From: Anaerolineae bacterium
GTDB lineage: Bacteria; Chloroflexota; Anaerolineae; Aggregatilineales; Phototrophicaceae
Direction of reading: 5' to 3'
Length of the DNA: 64,000 nucleotides
Assembly (NCBI GenBank): GCA_020849765.1
Contig: JADLAY010000069.1
Span: 248,001 to 312,000 of the forward strand
The translations under genes were made by a program, and so were the position numbers. The notes under the pieces were generated by a model that searched no databases, had not been told where the DNA came from, and saw nothing but the letters and a program-made list of their open reading frames with translations. Below are positions 1 to 7,752 of the stretch, one piece after another (within the stretch, counting starts at the first letter, position 1; the number at the start of each line of letters is the position of its first letter).

Positions 1-150
1 GAGTTCGATCGCTTGCACTGCGTTCGATGCGTCCGCGATGAGGTTGATATCGTCGAAAAGGGCGAGGCCCGCCGCGAGACCGCGCAAGACAATGTCGTGG
101 TCGTCGACGGTAATAACACGAATGACGTTCTTATCCGCGTTTGACGGCAT
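1..150 (-). CDS. Response regulator, N-terminal receiver part (cut by window edge)
   Basis: The 50 visible codons begin at the ATG at 150 and run out of the window. They read as the start of a CheY-like receiver domain. A hydrophobic first strand is followed by the acidic pair VDDHDIVLRGL, which is the pattern of the NarL/LuxR class (VDDHxxVRxGL), and then by the stretch that normally forms helix 1 and strand 2. The phosphorylated Asp and any output domain lie outside the window. A NarL-type transcription regulator is the best guess, from the DDH motif alone. The gene reads away from the GH13 gene region with about 190 bases between them. Confidence 0.75.
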   Translation of the reverse strand, partial: MPSNADKNVIRVITVDDHDIVLRGLAAGLALFDDINLIADASNAVQAIEL

Positions 151-336
151 CGTCTGAAAGTCCTACCTTTCGTTGCGTAATGGGTTCACTGTGACAATAT
201 CTTAAGGACACTATGCCTTCGGATTTTAGTGAGTCACATTCGTGTGGGCATGAGCCGACTAACCCATTTAGATGGGGGTAGCTGCGCGCCCGCGAACGGT
301 GGCAATCGAGTATCGATTTGTCAGCGTGGGAATCGC

Positions 337-2583
337 TCAGGCGAGCGCCTGCCACTTGTAAATGAACAAGCTGGAATCGGGCAGCACGAAGCCGTTCATC
401 CGCGGCTCGGTCACGTCGAGCGCATCGTCGTCATCTGCCGACGCGTTGCCATACGGTGGCACATCGGTGACGACGTCGATGGTGGCCAGACGCACCCAGA
501 TCCCGGGATCGCCAAGTTCCAAGTCGATCTCGACGGGATAGTTTTCGAAGTTGAGCAGCACGACCAGGCGATCGAACTCGTCGTCGGTGGGGGTCGAGCG
601 CCAGCCGATGGCGCGCTTGCCGCCGCCGTGTCGCTCGTCCAGCCACGGCCCAACGATCCACTCGAACTGCCCGTCTGCGATCGGGTCATAGCCGTGTAGC
701 TTCAGACCGGGATAACGGCGGCGCAGATGAATCATGCCCGACGCCCACTGGAAAAACGGATTCTGTTCGGGCTGATCCGGGCGCGGGTAAAAGACGTGAT
801 TGCGCTCTCGCTCGACGCAGAATTCCTGGCCCATGTAGATCATCGGCTGCCCCAGCGCCAGCATCGATGCGCCGAGACCGAGCCGCGCCTTGCGCTCTTT
901 GGCCGCGGGCGTCTCCAGATTGGGATTGTCGGTTGTGCCCAATTCGTAGGGAACGCTGTGCTCGTCGTGGCTTTCGCAGTAATTGATCACGTTGTTGGTG
1001 TGCGCCGCAAAGCTGCCTTTGGAGAAGTAGAACATCTCCCCCAGCACTTCGGGACGATCGTCCAGCGCCTCGAAGCGCCCTTCGCGCAGCAGCGCCTTGA
1101 TGCCATCGTGGAAGCGGTCATGCCATTGCGCGAAACCGTCAAAACCCTGCCGATTCAGGTCGGATTCGTTCGGCATGTTCTCGGCGATCAAGATCGTGCT
1201 CGGCTTGACCACACGGACTTCATCCGCCAGCCGGTTGAGAAAACCATGGTTCATGGTCGAGCTGTGTGTGTAATCGAAGCGGAAGCCATCGACGTCATAT
1301 TCGACCAGCATCAGCTTGCAGGCATCGATCATCATGTTCTGCGTTTCGACGCGTTCGGTGGCCGTGCGGTTACCCCAGGGTGACGCGCCGCTGAAGTACA
1401 GTCCGCCTTCGTCGCCGCGCTCCCACTCATCCGGGTGATCGAGGATCAGCTTCCACAGCGGGTTGAATTCGTTGGCCGAGTGGTTGAAGACCTGGTCGAC
1501 GATCACGGCCAGCCCCGCTTTGTGCGCCTCGTTGACCAGATGGCGTAAGTCATCCGGGCTGCCGTAGTCGCGCTCGACGGCGGTGAAGACTGACGTGTTG
1601 TAGCCGAGCGAGGTTTCACCCTGCGGCGTCGGTGCTTCGGCCAGCGGCATCAGGTAGAGCGCGGTCACGCCCAGCTTATCGAAGAAACCCGCCTGAATGC
1701 GGTCGATCACACCCTGGTAGGTGCCCTGATGATCCGGCGGCACATCAGCATGGCCATGCGTGAAACCGTGGACGTGCAGTTCGTAGACGATCAATTCGTG
1801 TACCGCCGGGGTCTGGTAGTTGGTGTCGTCCCAGTAGTACTGTGTCGAATCGATGACGACGGCGTTGTTCTGTTCGTAGTCGGGGCCGAAAACGCGCGCA
1901 TACGGGTCGGTGACCAGCAGGTTCTCCAGCTTGCCGCCGCCTGCCAGCGCATCATAGACGACGTAGAACTTATACTCATCGCCCGGCTGCGCGTGATCGA
2001 CGCGCGCCAGCCAGACGTTCGGCACGTCGAAATAACCGCGATGGAGCGTCATCTCGATGAATTTGCTGGCGTCCGCGCCTTCGACACCGGGATGCTGCCA
2101 GTCGTTGAATGTACCGGTGACGTAGACGCGCGCGGCGTGCGGATGAAAGAAGCCGAACAAGACGCCGCCGTCGCGCAGCGGATTCGCACCCAAAGCGAAA
2201 CGTCCGCCCGTATCGCTGATGTACTGCCCCCAGGTGAAATGTGTGTTGCCCGCGATCTCACCCGCGCCGGTTTCTTCCACCAGTTGCGGTTGGCTCGTCA
2301 GCACGAATGGATGCCAGTTCCGGCACCAGACCTCCAGGGATCGATTGCGTGCGAACTTGACCTGCCGCCAGAGTGAGTCGCTTTCGATATTCTCCGCGTC
2401 CGCCGCATCGCCAAACTTGAGCAGAACCGGGTTATCCGCCACCTCAAGCTCGAAGACACTGCCAAACTCATCCTGACCGCTCGGATGAACCGTCTGCGGT
2501 TCGCCATTGACCGGGCGCACAAGTACGACAGGCTGTGCAAACGACGCGCATTTATCGTAATGGACAGTCAACTGACGGTTCAT
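337..2583 (-). CDS. GH13 alpha-amylase family enzyme, probable 1,4-alpha-glucan branching enzyme-like
   Basis: This 748-residue protein has an N-terminal beta-rich region, a CBM48-like module around residues 140-215 (VTGTFNDW) and a GH13 barrel from about 260 to 620. The GH13 signatures are visible in order: region I DQVFNH (363-368), region II DGFRFD with nucleophile Asp437, region III with acid/base Glu468 (ILIAEN), and region IV ESHDE with Asp540. A C-terminal beta domain follows. The CBM48 plus barrel layout suggests glycogen-type branching enzyme activity, but an isoamylase- or maltogenic-type activity cannot be excluded by eye. There is no signal peptide, so it is probably cytoplasmic. 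It is a single gene, with a regulatory gap of about 540 bases upstream. Confidence 0.85.
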   Translation of the reverse strand: MNRQLTVHYDKCASFAQPVVLVRPVNGEPQTVHPSGQDEFGSVFELEVADNPVLLKFGDAADAENIESDSLWRQVKFARNRSLEVWCRNWHPFVLTSQPQLVEETGAGEIAGNTHFTWGQYISDTGGRFALGANPLRDGGVLFGFFHPHAARVYVTGTFNDWQHPGVEGADASKFIEMTLHRGYFDVPNVWLARVDHAQPGDEYKFYVVYDALAGGGKLENLLVTDPYARVFGPDYEQNNAVVIDSTQYYWDDTNYQTPAVHELIVYELHVHGFTHGHADVPPDHQGTYQGVIDRIQAGFFDKLGVTALYLMPLAEAPTPQGETSLGYNTSVFTAVERDYGSPDDLRHLVNEAHKAGLAVIVDQVFNHSANEFNPLWKLILDHPDEWERGDEGGLYFSGASPWGNRTATERVETQNMMIDACKLMLVEYDVDGFRFDYTHSSTMNHGFLNRLADEVRVVKPSTILIAENMPNESDLNRQGFDGFAQWHDRFHDGIKALLREGRFEALDDRPEVLGEMFYFSKGSFAAHTNNVINYCESHDEHSVPYELGTTDNPNLETPAAKERKARLGLGASMLALGQPMIYMGQEFCVERERNHVFYPRPDQPEQNPFFQWASGMIHLRRRYPGLKLHGYDPIADGQFEWIVGPWLDERHGGGKRAIGWRSTPTDDEFDRLVVLLNFENYPVEIDLELGDPGIWVRLATIDVVTDVPPYGNASADDDDALDVTEPRMNGFVLPDSSLFIYKWQALA

Positions 2584-3125
2584 TCAACTTCCAATTCACT
2601 TCACTATGCAATTGAGACGCAGGATTATACCCGCGCAACCGCCGGTTGAGGATAATCGGCGCGATCTGCCTCATCTTTTGCAAGTGTCTGGCGCTCGGCC
2701 AGGGCGAATTCGCGCCAGGCCAGCCCATCATTCGGGAATTCATCACTCGCTGGCGGCTCGCACAGCGGAGAAGGATCGCTGTCTACAGGGGAGCGAGTGT
2801 TGGCGAAGGTTGCGTCGGTGATCATCGTCGTTTCTATCATTCGTGGACAAGGTAGACAATACACATTATCGGTAACTATAAAAGCAACCTCTCCCCTCGA
2901 CATGACCCAATATGTGGGAGGAAAAATAGGTCAAAAGGCTGACGCGGAATGCGCTATCTGGCCTAGAACATCTCTCATCACCCTATGACGCATCACCGCC
3001 AAAACGAACCGTTCGCGCGCGCTGCGTTGACACGATAATCTATGCGCGGCACAGCCCATGCGTTCTTGTCCGGAGCAACCGCTTCCACAAGGGCGGCAAA
3101 TCTCAGAATGGTCGAAAGGTAATCC
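2584..3125. other. Intergenic region between divergent GH13 and VOC genes
   Basis: No convincing gene was seen. Short open frames on both strands have no recognisable domains and no good ribosome sites. The region is somewhat richer in A+T near 2840-2950 and holds one sigma70-like promoter candidate on the plus strand. It probably carries the promoters of both flanking genes. Confidence 0.5.
2853..2882 (+). promoter_or_regulatory. Candidate sigma70-type promoter for the VOC gene pair
   Basis: TAGACA (2853-2858) lies 18 bases before TATAAA (2877-2882), inside an AT-rich patch. The first VOC start codon is about 240 bases downstream, so the leader would be long. The call is by consensus only. 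Confidence 0.3.
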
Positions 3126-3599
3126 ATGAGCGTTGAAGGGTTAGGCGACGGGATCATTGCGCAGATATGCCTGGTGGCGGACGATGCGGAAGGCGTCGCC
3201 TGGCGCTATTGTGAAGTTTTCGGGCTGGAGATGCCGGAGGTGCATTACCTGGACGCCAGCGATGAGGCGACCCACGCCACTTATAAGGGCAGCCCGACCG
3301 ATGCCACGGCCAAGATCGTCAGCTGGCAGTTCGGCCAGGTGCAGTTCGAGATCATCGAGCCGGTCAACGGGCCGAGCGCCTGGAAGGACTTCCTCGACGA
3401 GCATGGCAGCGGCATACATCACGTCGCTTTCCGCGTTCAGGGCAGCGACGCGGTCGCCGAGTCATTCGCCGAATCGGGCATTGGCGTCGTTATGCAAGGG
3501 CGTTTCAGCGGCGGCGCAACGGGAATGTACACCTACCTGGATACGCAACGGGCGCTGGGCACAACTTTCGAACTGCTTGAATTTTTTGCCAGGGAGTGA
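3126..3599 (+). CDS. VOC family (glyoxalase fold) protein 1
   Basis: This 157-residue protein has the two beta-alpha-beta-beta-beta modules of the vicinal oxygen chelate superfamily. Likely metal ligands sit at the usual places: Gln at the start of strand 1 (QICLVADD), Glu in FEIIEP, His in IHHVAF and Glu near the end in FELLEF. The overall pattern resembles methylmalonyl-CoA epimerase and glyoxalase I. The first ligand is Gln rather than His, as in human glyoxalase I. An AAAGG site precedes the ATG. It sits nine bases before a paralogue, suggesting tandem duplication and co-transcription. The substrate is unknown. Confidence 0.8.
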   Translation: MSVEGLGDGIIAQICLVADDAEGVAWRYCEVFGLEMPEVHYLDASDEATHATYKGSPTDATAKIVSWQFGQVQFEIIEPVNGPSAWKDFLDEHGSGIHHVAFRVQGSDAVAESFAESGIGVVMQGRFSGGATGMYTYLDTQRALGTTFELLEFFARE

Positions 3600-3608
3600 G
3601 CAATTGCT

Positions 3609-4076
3609 ATGAGTCATCCAAACTTGAAGGCCGAGACGATCTGCCAGGTCGGCATCATCGTCCACGACATCGAACGCACCGCGCAGAAGTACTGCGAGGT
3701 CTTCGGCTTCCCGCCGCCGCAGATCGTGGAGACGGCCGGGTTCGCGCAGTCCAAGACGACCTACAACGGGCAGCCGTCCGAGGCCACGGCCAAGCTGGCC
3801 TTCTTCAATGCCGGTCAGGTCACGATTGAGTTGATCCAGCCGGACGAAAAGCCGAGCGTCTGGCGCGAATTCCTGGAGCAGCATGGCGAAGGTGTTCACC
3901 ACATCGCCTTCCAGATCAAGGATACCGAGGCAGTGACCGGCTATCTGGCGGAGAATGGGGCGGGCATCGCTCAGCAGGGGTTGTACAGCGATGGCAGCGG
4001 CGTCTACACCTACGTCGATACCGGCCCACTGCTTGGCACGATGTTCGAACTGCTCGAAAACTTCCCGCGCAGCTGA
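3609..4076 (+). CDS. VOC family (glyoxalase fold) protein 2
   Basis: This 155-residue paralogue of the preceding gene shares its whole layout: strand 1 QVGIIVHD, central IELIQP, VHHIAF and the terminal FELLEN. The four presumed ligands are again Gln, Glu, His and Glu. The two proteins align end to end, so the pair could form a heterodimer or act on related substrates. Candidate activities are epimerase, lyase or dioxygenase-like chemistry, and nothing in the sequence decides between them. A hairpin lies just downstream between this gene and the convergent GH130 gene. Confidence 0.8.
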   Translation: MSHPNLKAETICQVGIIVHDIERTAQKYCEVFGFPPPQIVETAGFAQSKTTYNGQPSEATAKLAFFNAGQVTIELIQPDEKPSVWREFLEQHGEGVHHIAFQIKDTEAVTGYLAENGAGIAQQGLYSDGSGVYTYVDTGPLLGTMFELLENFPRS

Positions 4077-4091
4077 TTGTCTCGTACACAC

Positions 4092-4129
4092 TGTGCCCCG
4101 GCCAGCCACTAACGCATAACCGGGGCACA
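4092..4129. terminator. GC-rich hairpin between convergent genes
   Basis: A ten-base inverted repeat, TGTGCCCCGG and CCGGGGCACA, with an 18-base loop lies between the ends of the second VOC gene and the GH130 gene. There is no clear T-tract on either side. It may terminate or stabilise both transcripts. Confidence 0.5.
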
Positions 4130-4136
4130 AATCTCG

Positions 4137-5120
4137 CTAGATCTCCGAATTGGCTTTGACGAACGCGACCAACTCATCCAGATAGGCGAACGCCAGGCCG
4201 GTGACGGTATCCGCCGCGCCGTAGTAGATCGCCAGGCGCCCGGTCGGTGCATCGTGCAGCGCCGCGCACGGGAAGACGACGTTCGGCACGTCGCCGACAC
4301 ATTCGTAGAGCATTTGCGGCGACATCAGATACGGCGCCGCGCGGTAAATGACCTTCCACGGCTGTTCGAGATCGAGCATAGCGGCGCCCATGCTGTAGAC
4401 GTAGCCGTTGCACGACGTAAGCACGCCGTGATAGATCAGCAGCCAGCCTTCCGGCGTCTCAATCGGCGTCGGGCCTGCGCCGATCTTGGTGCTTTCCCAG
4501 CGCCAGCTCTTCGGCCCCATGACGAAGCGATGCTTACCCCAGTGGATCATGTCCGGGCTTTCGCTGTAGAAGATATCGCCGAAGGGGGTGTGTCCCGTGT
4601 CACTCGGACGGCTGAGCATGGCGTACTTGCCGTTGATCTTGCGCGGGAAGAGGACGCCGTTGCGGTTATAGGGCAGATAGGCGTTCTCCAGGAAGTGGAA
4701 CTGCTCGAAATCGTAGGTGTAGCCGATGCCAATCGTCGGGCCGTGATAGCCATTGCACCACGTCACGTAATAGCGATCTTCCAGCCAGCACACGCGTGGA
4801 TCGTAGCGATGCACCATGTTGGCGAGTTCGGGGTCGTCGAAGTGCCACTCAATCGGGTCGGCGCCGATCTGCCAGTGATAGCCGTCGTCGCTGTGGCCGA
4901 CGTGCAGGTTCATGATCCGCCGCGTATCGTCGACGCGGAAGACCCCGGCGTACTTGTCCTTGAAGGGCACCGCGGCGCTGTTGAAAATGCTGTTCGAGCG
5001 CGGCGTTGCATTGCGCGGGATGATCGGGTTGGCGCTGTAACGCCAGAGGACAGCGTCGCTGCCTGCCGGGCGATCTTCCCACGGGATGTTAGGCAAAGGC
5101 GTGGGCGAAGTCTCGGACAT
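4137..5120 (-). CDS. Glycoside hydrolase family 130 protein (mannoside phosphorylase-like)
   Basis: The protein is 327 residues when started at the internal ATG at 5120, which has a GAAAGGAA site eight bases upstream. A start 30 bases earlier lacks a site. It shows the five-bladed propeller motifs of GH130: NPIIPRN near the N-terminus, YDPRVCWLEDRYYVTW with the likely general acid Asp107, GVLFPRKINGKYAMLSRP (155-172), GAGPTPIETPEGWLLIYHG (214-232) and a closing YYGAAD. Family members phosphorolyse or hydrolyse beta-mannosides. Whether phosphate-binding residues are present cannot be judged by eye. There is no signal peptide, so it is cytoplasmic and probably acts on imported oligosaccharides. 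Confidence 0.85.
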   Translation of the reverse strand: MSETSPTPLPNIPWEDRPAGSDAVLWRYSANPIIPRNATPRSNSIFNSAAVPFKDKYAGVFRVDDTRRIMNLHVGHSDDGYHWQIGADPIEWHFDDPELANMVHRYDPRVCWLEDRYYVTWCNGYHGPTIGIGYTYDFEQFHFLENAYLPYNRNGVLFPRKINGKYAMLSRPSDTGHTPFGDIFYSESPDMIHWGKHRFVMGPKSWRWESTKIGAGPTPIETPEGWLLIYHGVLTSCNGYVYSMGAAMLDLEQPWKVIYRAAPYLMSPQMLYECVGDVPNVVFPCAALHDAPTGRLAIYYGAADTVTGLAFAYLDELVAFVKANSEI

Positions 5121-5256
5121 CGTGAGATTCCTTTCATCGATGGAAAGCAAGTTGGGGTACGGGAAAATTGAAACAGGCTCTCGGCAGGAGTGCGCCTATT
5201 GTAGATCAATCACGCTGGAATGCTCAAATTCTGGCGTCTCGCAGAACCCGGCGTCA

Positions 5257-6441
5257 TCACGCGCATTCGGGACGATTTTCCGGGCACAGCCAGGGCTCGC
5301 TCGACGTGCCTTCGCCCACCCAGCCGACGATCTCTGCGGCATCGAGCGAGCGGATGCGCCAGAAATGGACGGGCAGCCCGTTCGTCAGAATGCAGATCGA
5401 GCCGTCCTCCAGGCGCACGCGGTCATTGTCGTAGAGCAGTGCCGTTTGCGTTCGCTCCTGCGGGAAGTTCACGCTGAAGACGCGCAGCGCCCCAGGGCCG
5501 TTGAAATCCACCACGGCGACAGCGCCGACCGTGAACCGGCTTGGCATTGAGGCGTCACAGGCGACCTGGTCGCCAGCACCTGGGACTTGAACGGTGGTCG
5601 CTTCCGGCACCTGCGCGGAGTCGACAGCCGTCGGTTCTGGCGTGCTGGTCTCCGTCGCGGTCGGAATTACGTCCGTCGGCGAGGGCGTAGGCGTAATCGT
5701 GGCCGTGGGCGTCAAGGTGAGCGTCGGCGTTGCTGTTGGCGTTGGAGTCCTCGTCGGTGTCAGGGTCGACGTCGGCGTGGACGATGGAGTCGGGCTCAAC
5801 GTCGGCGAGGGCGAGGGCGTACTCGTGAACTCGCTGGCGACAATCTCATCCAGGTCTTCAAGCGCATTTCCCGGCGCATAGCGCGACGTATACATGATCA
5901 CATTCATCGTCATCACCGTTTCCAGCCGGTTCTGAACGGTGTTGATGTTCTCGATCTGAACGCTCGGCAGCAGGGCCTCGCGCACGTGAGCCAGGAAGTC
6001 GATCAGGTTGGCGGCTGGCCCTTCGACCTGCAGTTGGAATACATTGAGCGCAAACGGCGATGTCTCGTCAATCACTTGAGGCGGCTGCGCCTGCATACTC
6101 AGAATGCGCACCCCGCGAGCATAAGCGCGGCTGTAGAGGCGATCCAGGATGGCTTCAGCCTCGTTATCGGTCAGGAAGTCTTTGCCGAGGTCGTCCAACC
6201 TCGCCTGCGCGAGATTCAACTGGCGCTGCACGACGGTGATGTCGTTCCTCGCTTCCAGATCGGCGACGTGCGTCCCGGCAGCGCCCTCGCTGGCCACCAG
6301 GTCTTTTTGCAGAGCGTCATAGGTATTCCAGGCAGGCAGGATCGACGTCACCGCAAACAGCACCAGCGCCAGCAGGATCGTGAGCAGCAGCAGCAGGGGC
6401 AGCATTCGGAACAGGCGCTCACGGAGATTGGCGAGTAGCAT
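5257..6441 (-). CDS. PilO-like inner-membrane protein with Thr/Pro linker and C-terminal SH3-like domain
   Basis: Starting at the ATG at 6441 gives 394 residues. There is a short cytoplasmic N-terminus, one TM helix (about 13-35), a coiled coil (40-88) and a ferredoxin-like PilO-type region (95-195). A long Thr/Ser/Pro linker of the TPTPT type follows (206-275), and then a beta-rich SH3-like end (300-390) containing a few Cys residues. The N-terminus overlaps the end of the PilN-like gene by 23 bases, the usual PilN-PilO arrangement. PilN and PilO normally form the alignment complex of type IV pilus machines. Here they close the archaellum-like cluster. The linker and extra domain are unusual for PilO and suggest extension through a thick cell envelope. 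Confidence 0.65.
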   Translation of the reverse strand: MLLANLRERLFRMLPLLLLLTILLALVLFAVTSILPAWNTYDALQKDLVASEGAAGTHVADLEARNDITVVQRQLNLAQARLDDLGKDFLTDNEAEAILDRLYSRAYARGVRILSMQAQPPQVIDETSPFALNVFQLQVEGPAANLIDFLAHVREALLPSVQIENINTVQNRLETVMTMNVIMYTSRYAPGNALEDLDEIVASEFTSTPSPSPTLSPTPSSTPTSTLTPTRTPTPTATPTLTLTPTATITPTPSPTDVIPTATETSTPEPTAVDSAQVPEATTVQVPGAGDQVACDASMPSRFTVGAVAVVDFNGPGALRVFSVNFPQERTQTALLYDNDRVRLEDGSICILTNGLPVHFWRIRSLDAAEIVGWVGEGTSSEPWLCPENRPECA

Positions 6442-7060
6442 TATCGCTCTCCAGGTCGAGGTTGATCGTGAAAGCAAAGAGCAGCGGGGCTGTGGACTGC
6501 ACGACTTCTTGACTGTTGGTCGGGACGGGCGTCGCTGTTGGGGCTGGGCGACGTGTGATCGATTGGACGGCGACTCGTCCAAAGTAGCCGGAGTAATCCA
6601 GCCGCGCCGCATAGTCGATCACCACGCTCTCAGCGCTCGCCTCGCCGGTGATGACGATGTGGCCGTTTTCGTGTGAGAACGTGCTCAGGTGTGTGGTTTC
6701 GGCATCGTAATTGCGTAGAGCCACCATAATCTGTGGCCAGTCAATTTGAGCGGCGATCAGTGTCGCGGAGACATTCTCGAGGATCGCAATTTGAGATCGC
6801 GCCTCCAACAGCTCGTCGCTGATGGCCTGGAACTCGGCGGCGATCGCAGGCGTCGCAGTAAGCGTCGCCAGGAAGCTGTCGAGCTGCGGTTGCAGCGTCG
6901 CTTCAGCCGTGGTGATGGTCGAATTGATCACAAACAAGGGCAGAAACAGCGCCGAGATGCCGAAGATCGCCAACCAGAGAGCGATTCGTCGCGATCGCTT
7001 GCCCGTCGGTTCGGTCTGTTCAACTTCTGGTTCCGGCTCAGGATTCGGCGCGAAGGACAA
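6419..7060 (-). CDS. PilN-like membrane protein
   Basis: A TTG start at 7060 with a GGGGGGAG site, two bases after the prepilin peptidase stop, gives 213 residues. An ATG at 7123 would overlap that gene by about 60 bases and lacks support. A Pro/Glu-rich cytoplasmic N-terminus is followed by one TM helix (LWLAIFGISALFLPLFVI), a helical coiled coil and a small alpha/beta domain, as in PilN/GspL-type assembly proteins. A short Pro/Thr stretch lies before the last strands. It overlaps the PilO-like gene. A role as anchor or envelope scaffold of the filament machine is inferred from type IV pilus biology and position. Confidence 0.65.
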   Translation of the reverse strand: MSFAPNPEPEPEVEQTEPTGKRSRRIALWLAIFGISALFLPLFVINSTITTAEATLQPQLDSFLATLTATPAIAAEFQAISDELLEARSQIAILENVSATLIAAQIDWPQIMVALRNYDAETTHLSTFSHENGHIVITGEASAESVVIDYAARLDYSGYFGRVAVQSITRRPAPTATPVPTNSQEVVQSTAPLLFAFTINLDLESDNATRQSP

Positions 7061-7062
7061 GT

Positions 7063-7752
7063 CTAGACTCCCCCCAGCGTGAAAGCTGGATTCAGAATGA
7101 GCAGCACCACCGCGCCAAAACACAGGAACGGCGCATACGGCAGTGTCGTCTCAAAGGTGGCCTGTTTGACCACCAGCAGCCAGATGATGATGACTGCCGA
7201 GGCGATGGCGCCCGCGATCAGGACCCACAGGATCTGCGGAAAGCCAAAGCACGCGCCCAGGAACACCGCCAGCTTCGTGTCGCCGCCACCGAGCGCGCCC
7301 GGCTTGATCAAAGCGGTCAGGAAAAACATGCCGAAGGCCAGCAGCATACCCAACGCGATGGAAACGGGCGAATCGCCGAGCACGAAAATGTGGATCAGGA
7401 TGGCGATCAGAGTCGCGGGATAGGTGATCACGTTCAGAACGAGGCGATAGCGGAAATCCGTCACGGCGATCAGCAAGAACAGGCAGCCCAGTGCCATCAA
7501 GCCGAGTGAAGCCCAGGACAGGCCATAGCGCAGATAGAGCAACACCAGCACCGTGGCGGTCAACGCCTCGAAAATCAGGTGCGGCCGGTCCTCGGACTGT
7601 GGCTGCGTGAGCGCACGGCGCACGAGCACCGGCCCACGCCAGTTCGCCTTCACCTCCGCAGGACGTTCCTGCGCGAAGACGAGCGAGGCATCAGCCAGCC
7701 AATCGAGCACGCTGCCGATGAAGAAACCGAGGATCAGCACGACTAAAGGCAT
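7063..7752 (-). CDS. Prepilin/prearchaellin peptidase, A24 family (PilD-like)
   Basis: This 229-residue, multi-TM protein has the two catalytic Asp motifs of A24 aspartyl peptidases: AVTDFRYRLVLN and the GxGD motif in GGGDTKLAVFLG. The ending LPYAPFLCFGA resembles the LPFGPFLALG of bacterial PilD. The N-terminal cytoplasmic loop is short and lacks the Cys pairs of the PilD methyltransferase domain, so it probably only cleaves. Its start overlaps the stop of the FHA-GAF gene (TAATG). It is the only prepilin peptidase in the cluster, so it is the obvious enzyme for cleaving the archaellin signal peptide. It looks more like bacterial PilD than archaeal FlaK. Confidence 0.88.
   Translation of the reverse strand: MPLVVLILGFFIGSVLDWLADASLVFAQERPAEVKANWRGPVLVRRALTQPQSEDRPHLIFEALTATVLVLLYLRYGLSWASLGLMALGCLFLLIAVTDFRYRLVLNVITYPATLIAILIHIFVLGDSPVSIALGMLLAFGMFFLTALIKPGALGGGDTKLAVFLGACFGFPQILWVLIAGAIASAVIIIWLLVVKQATFETTLPYAPFLCFGAVVLLILNPAFTLGGV

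Noticed and set aside
4254..5171. Antisense frame (about 305 codons) opposite the GH130 gene
   Set aside because: The GH130 motifs on the minus strand explain the region. The antisense product looks random.
5257..6612. Longer start (about 57 extra codons) for the PilO-like protein
   Set aside because: The extra part overlaps the PilN-like gene deeply, is Arg/Ser-rich without structure, and the ATG at 6441 places the TM helix where PilO has it.
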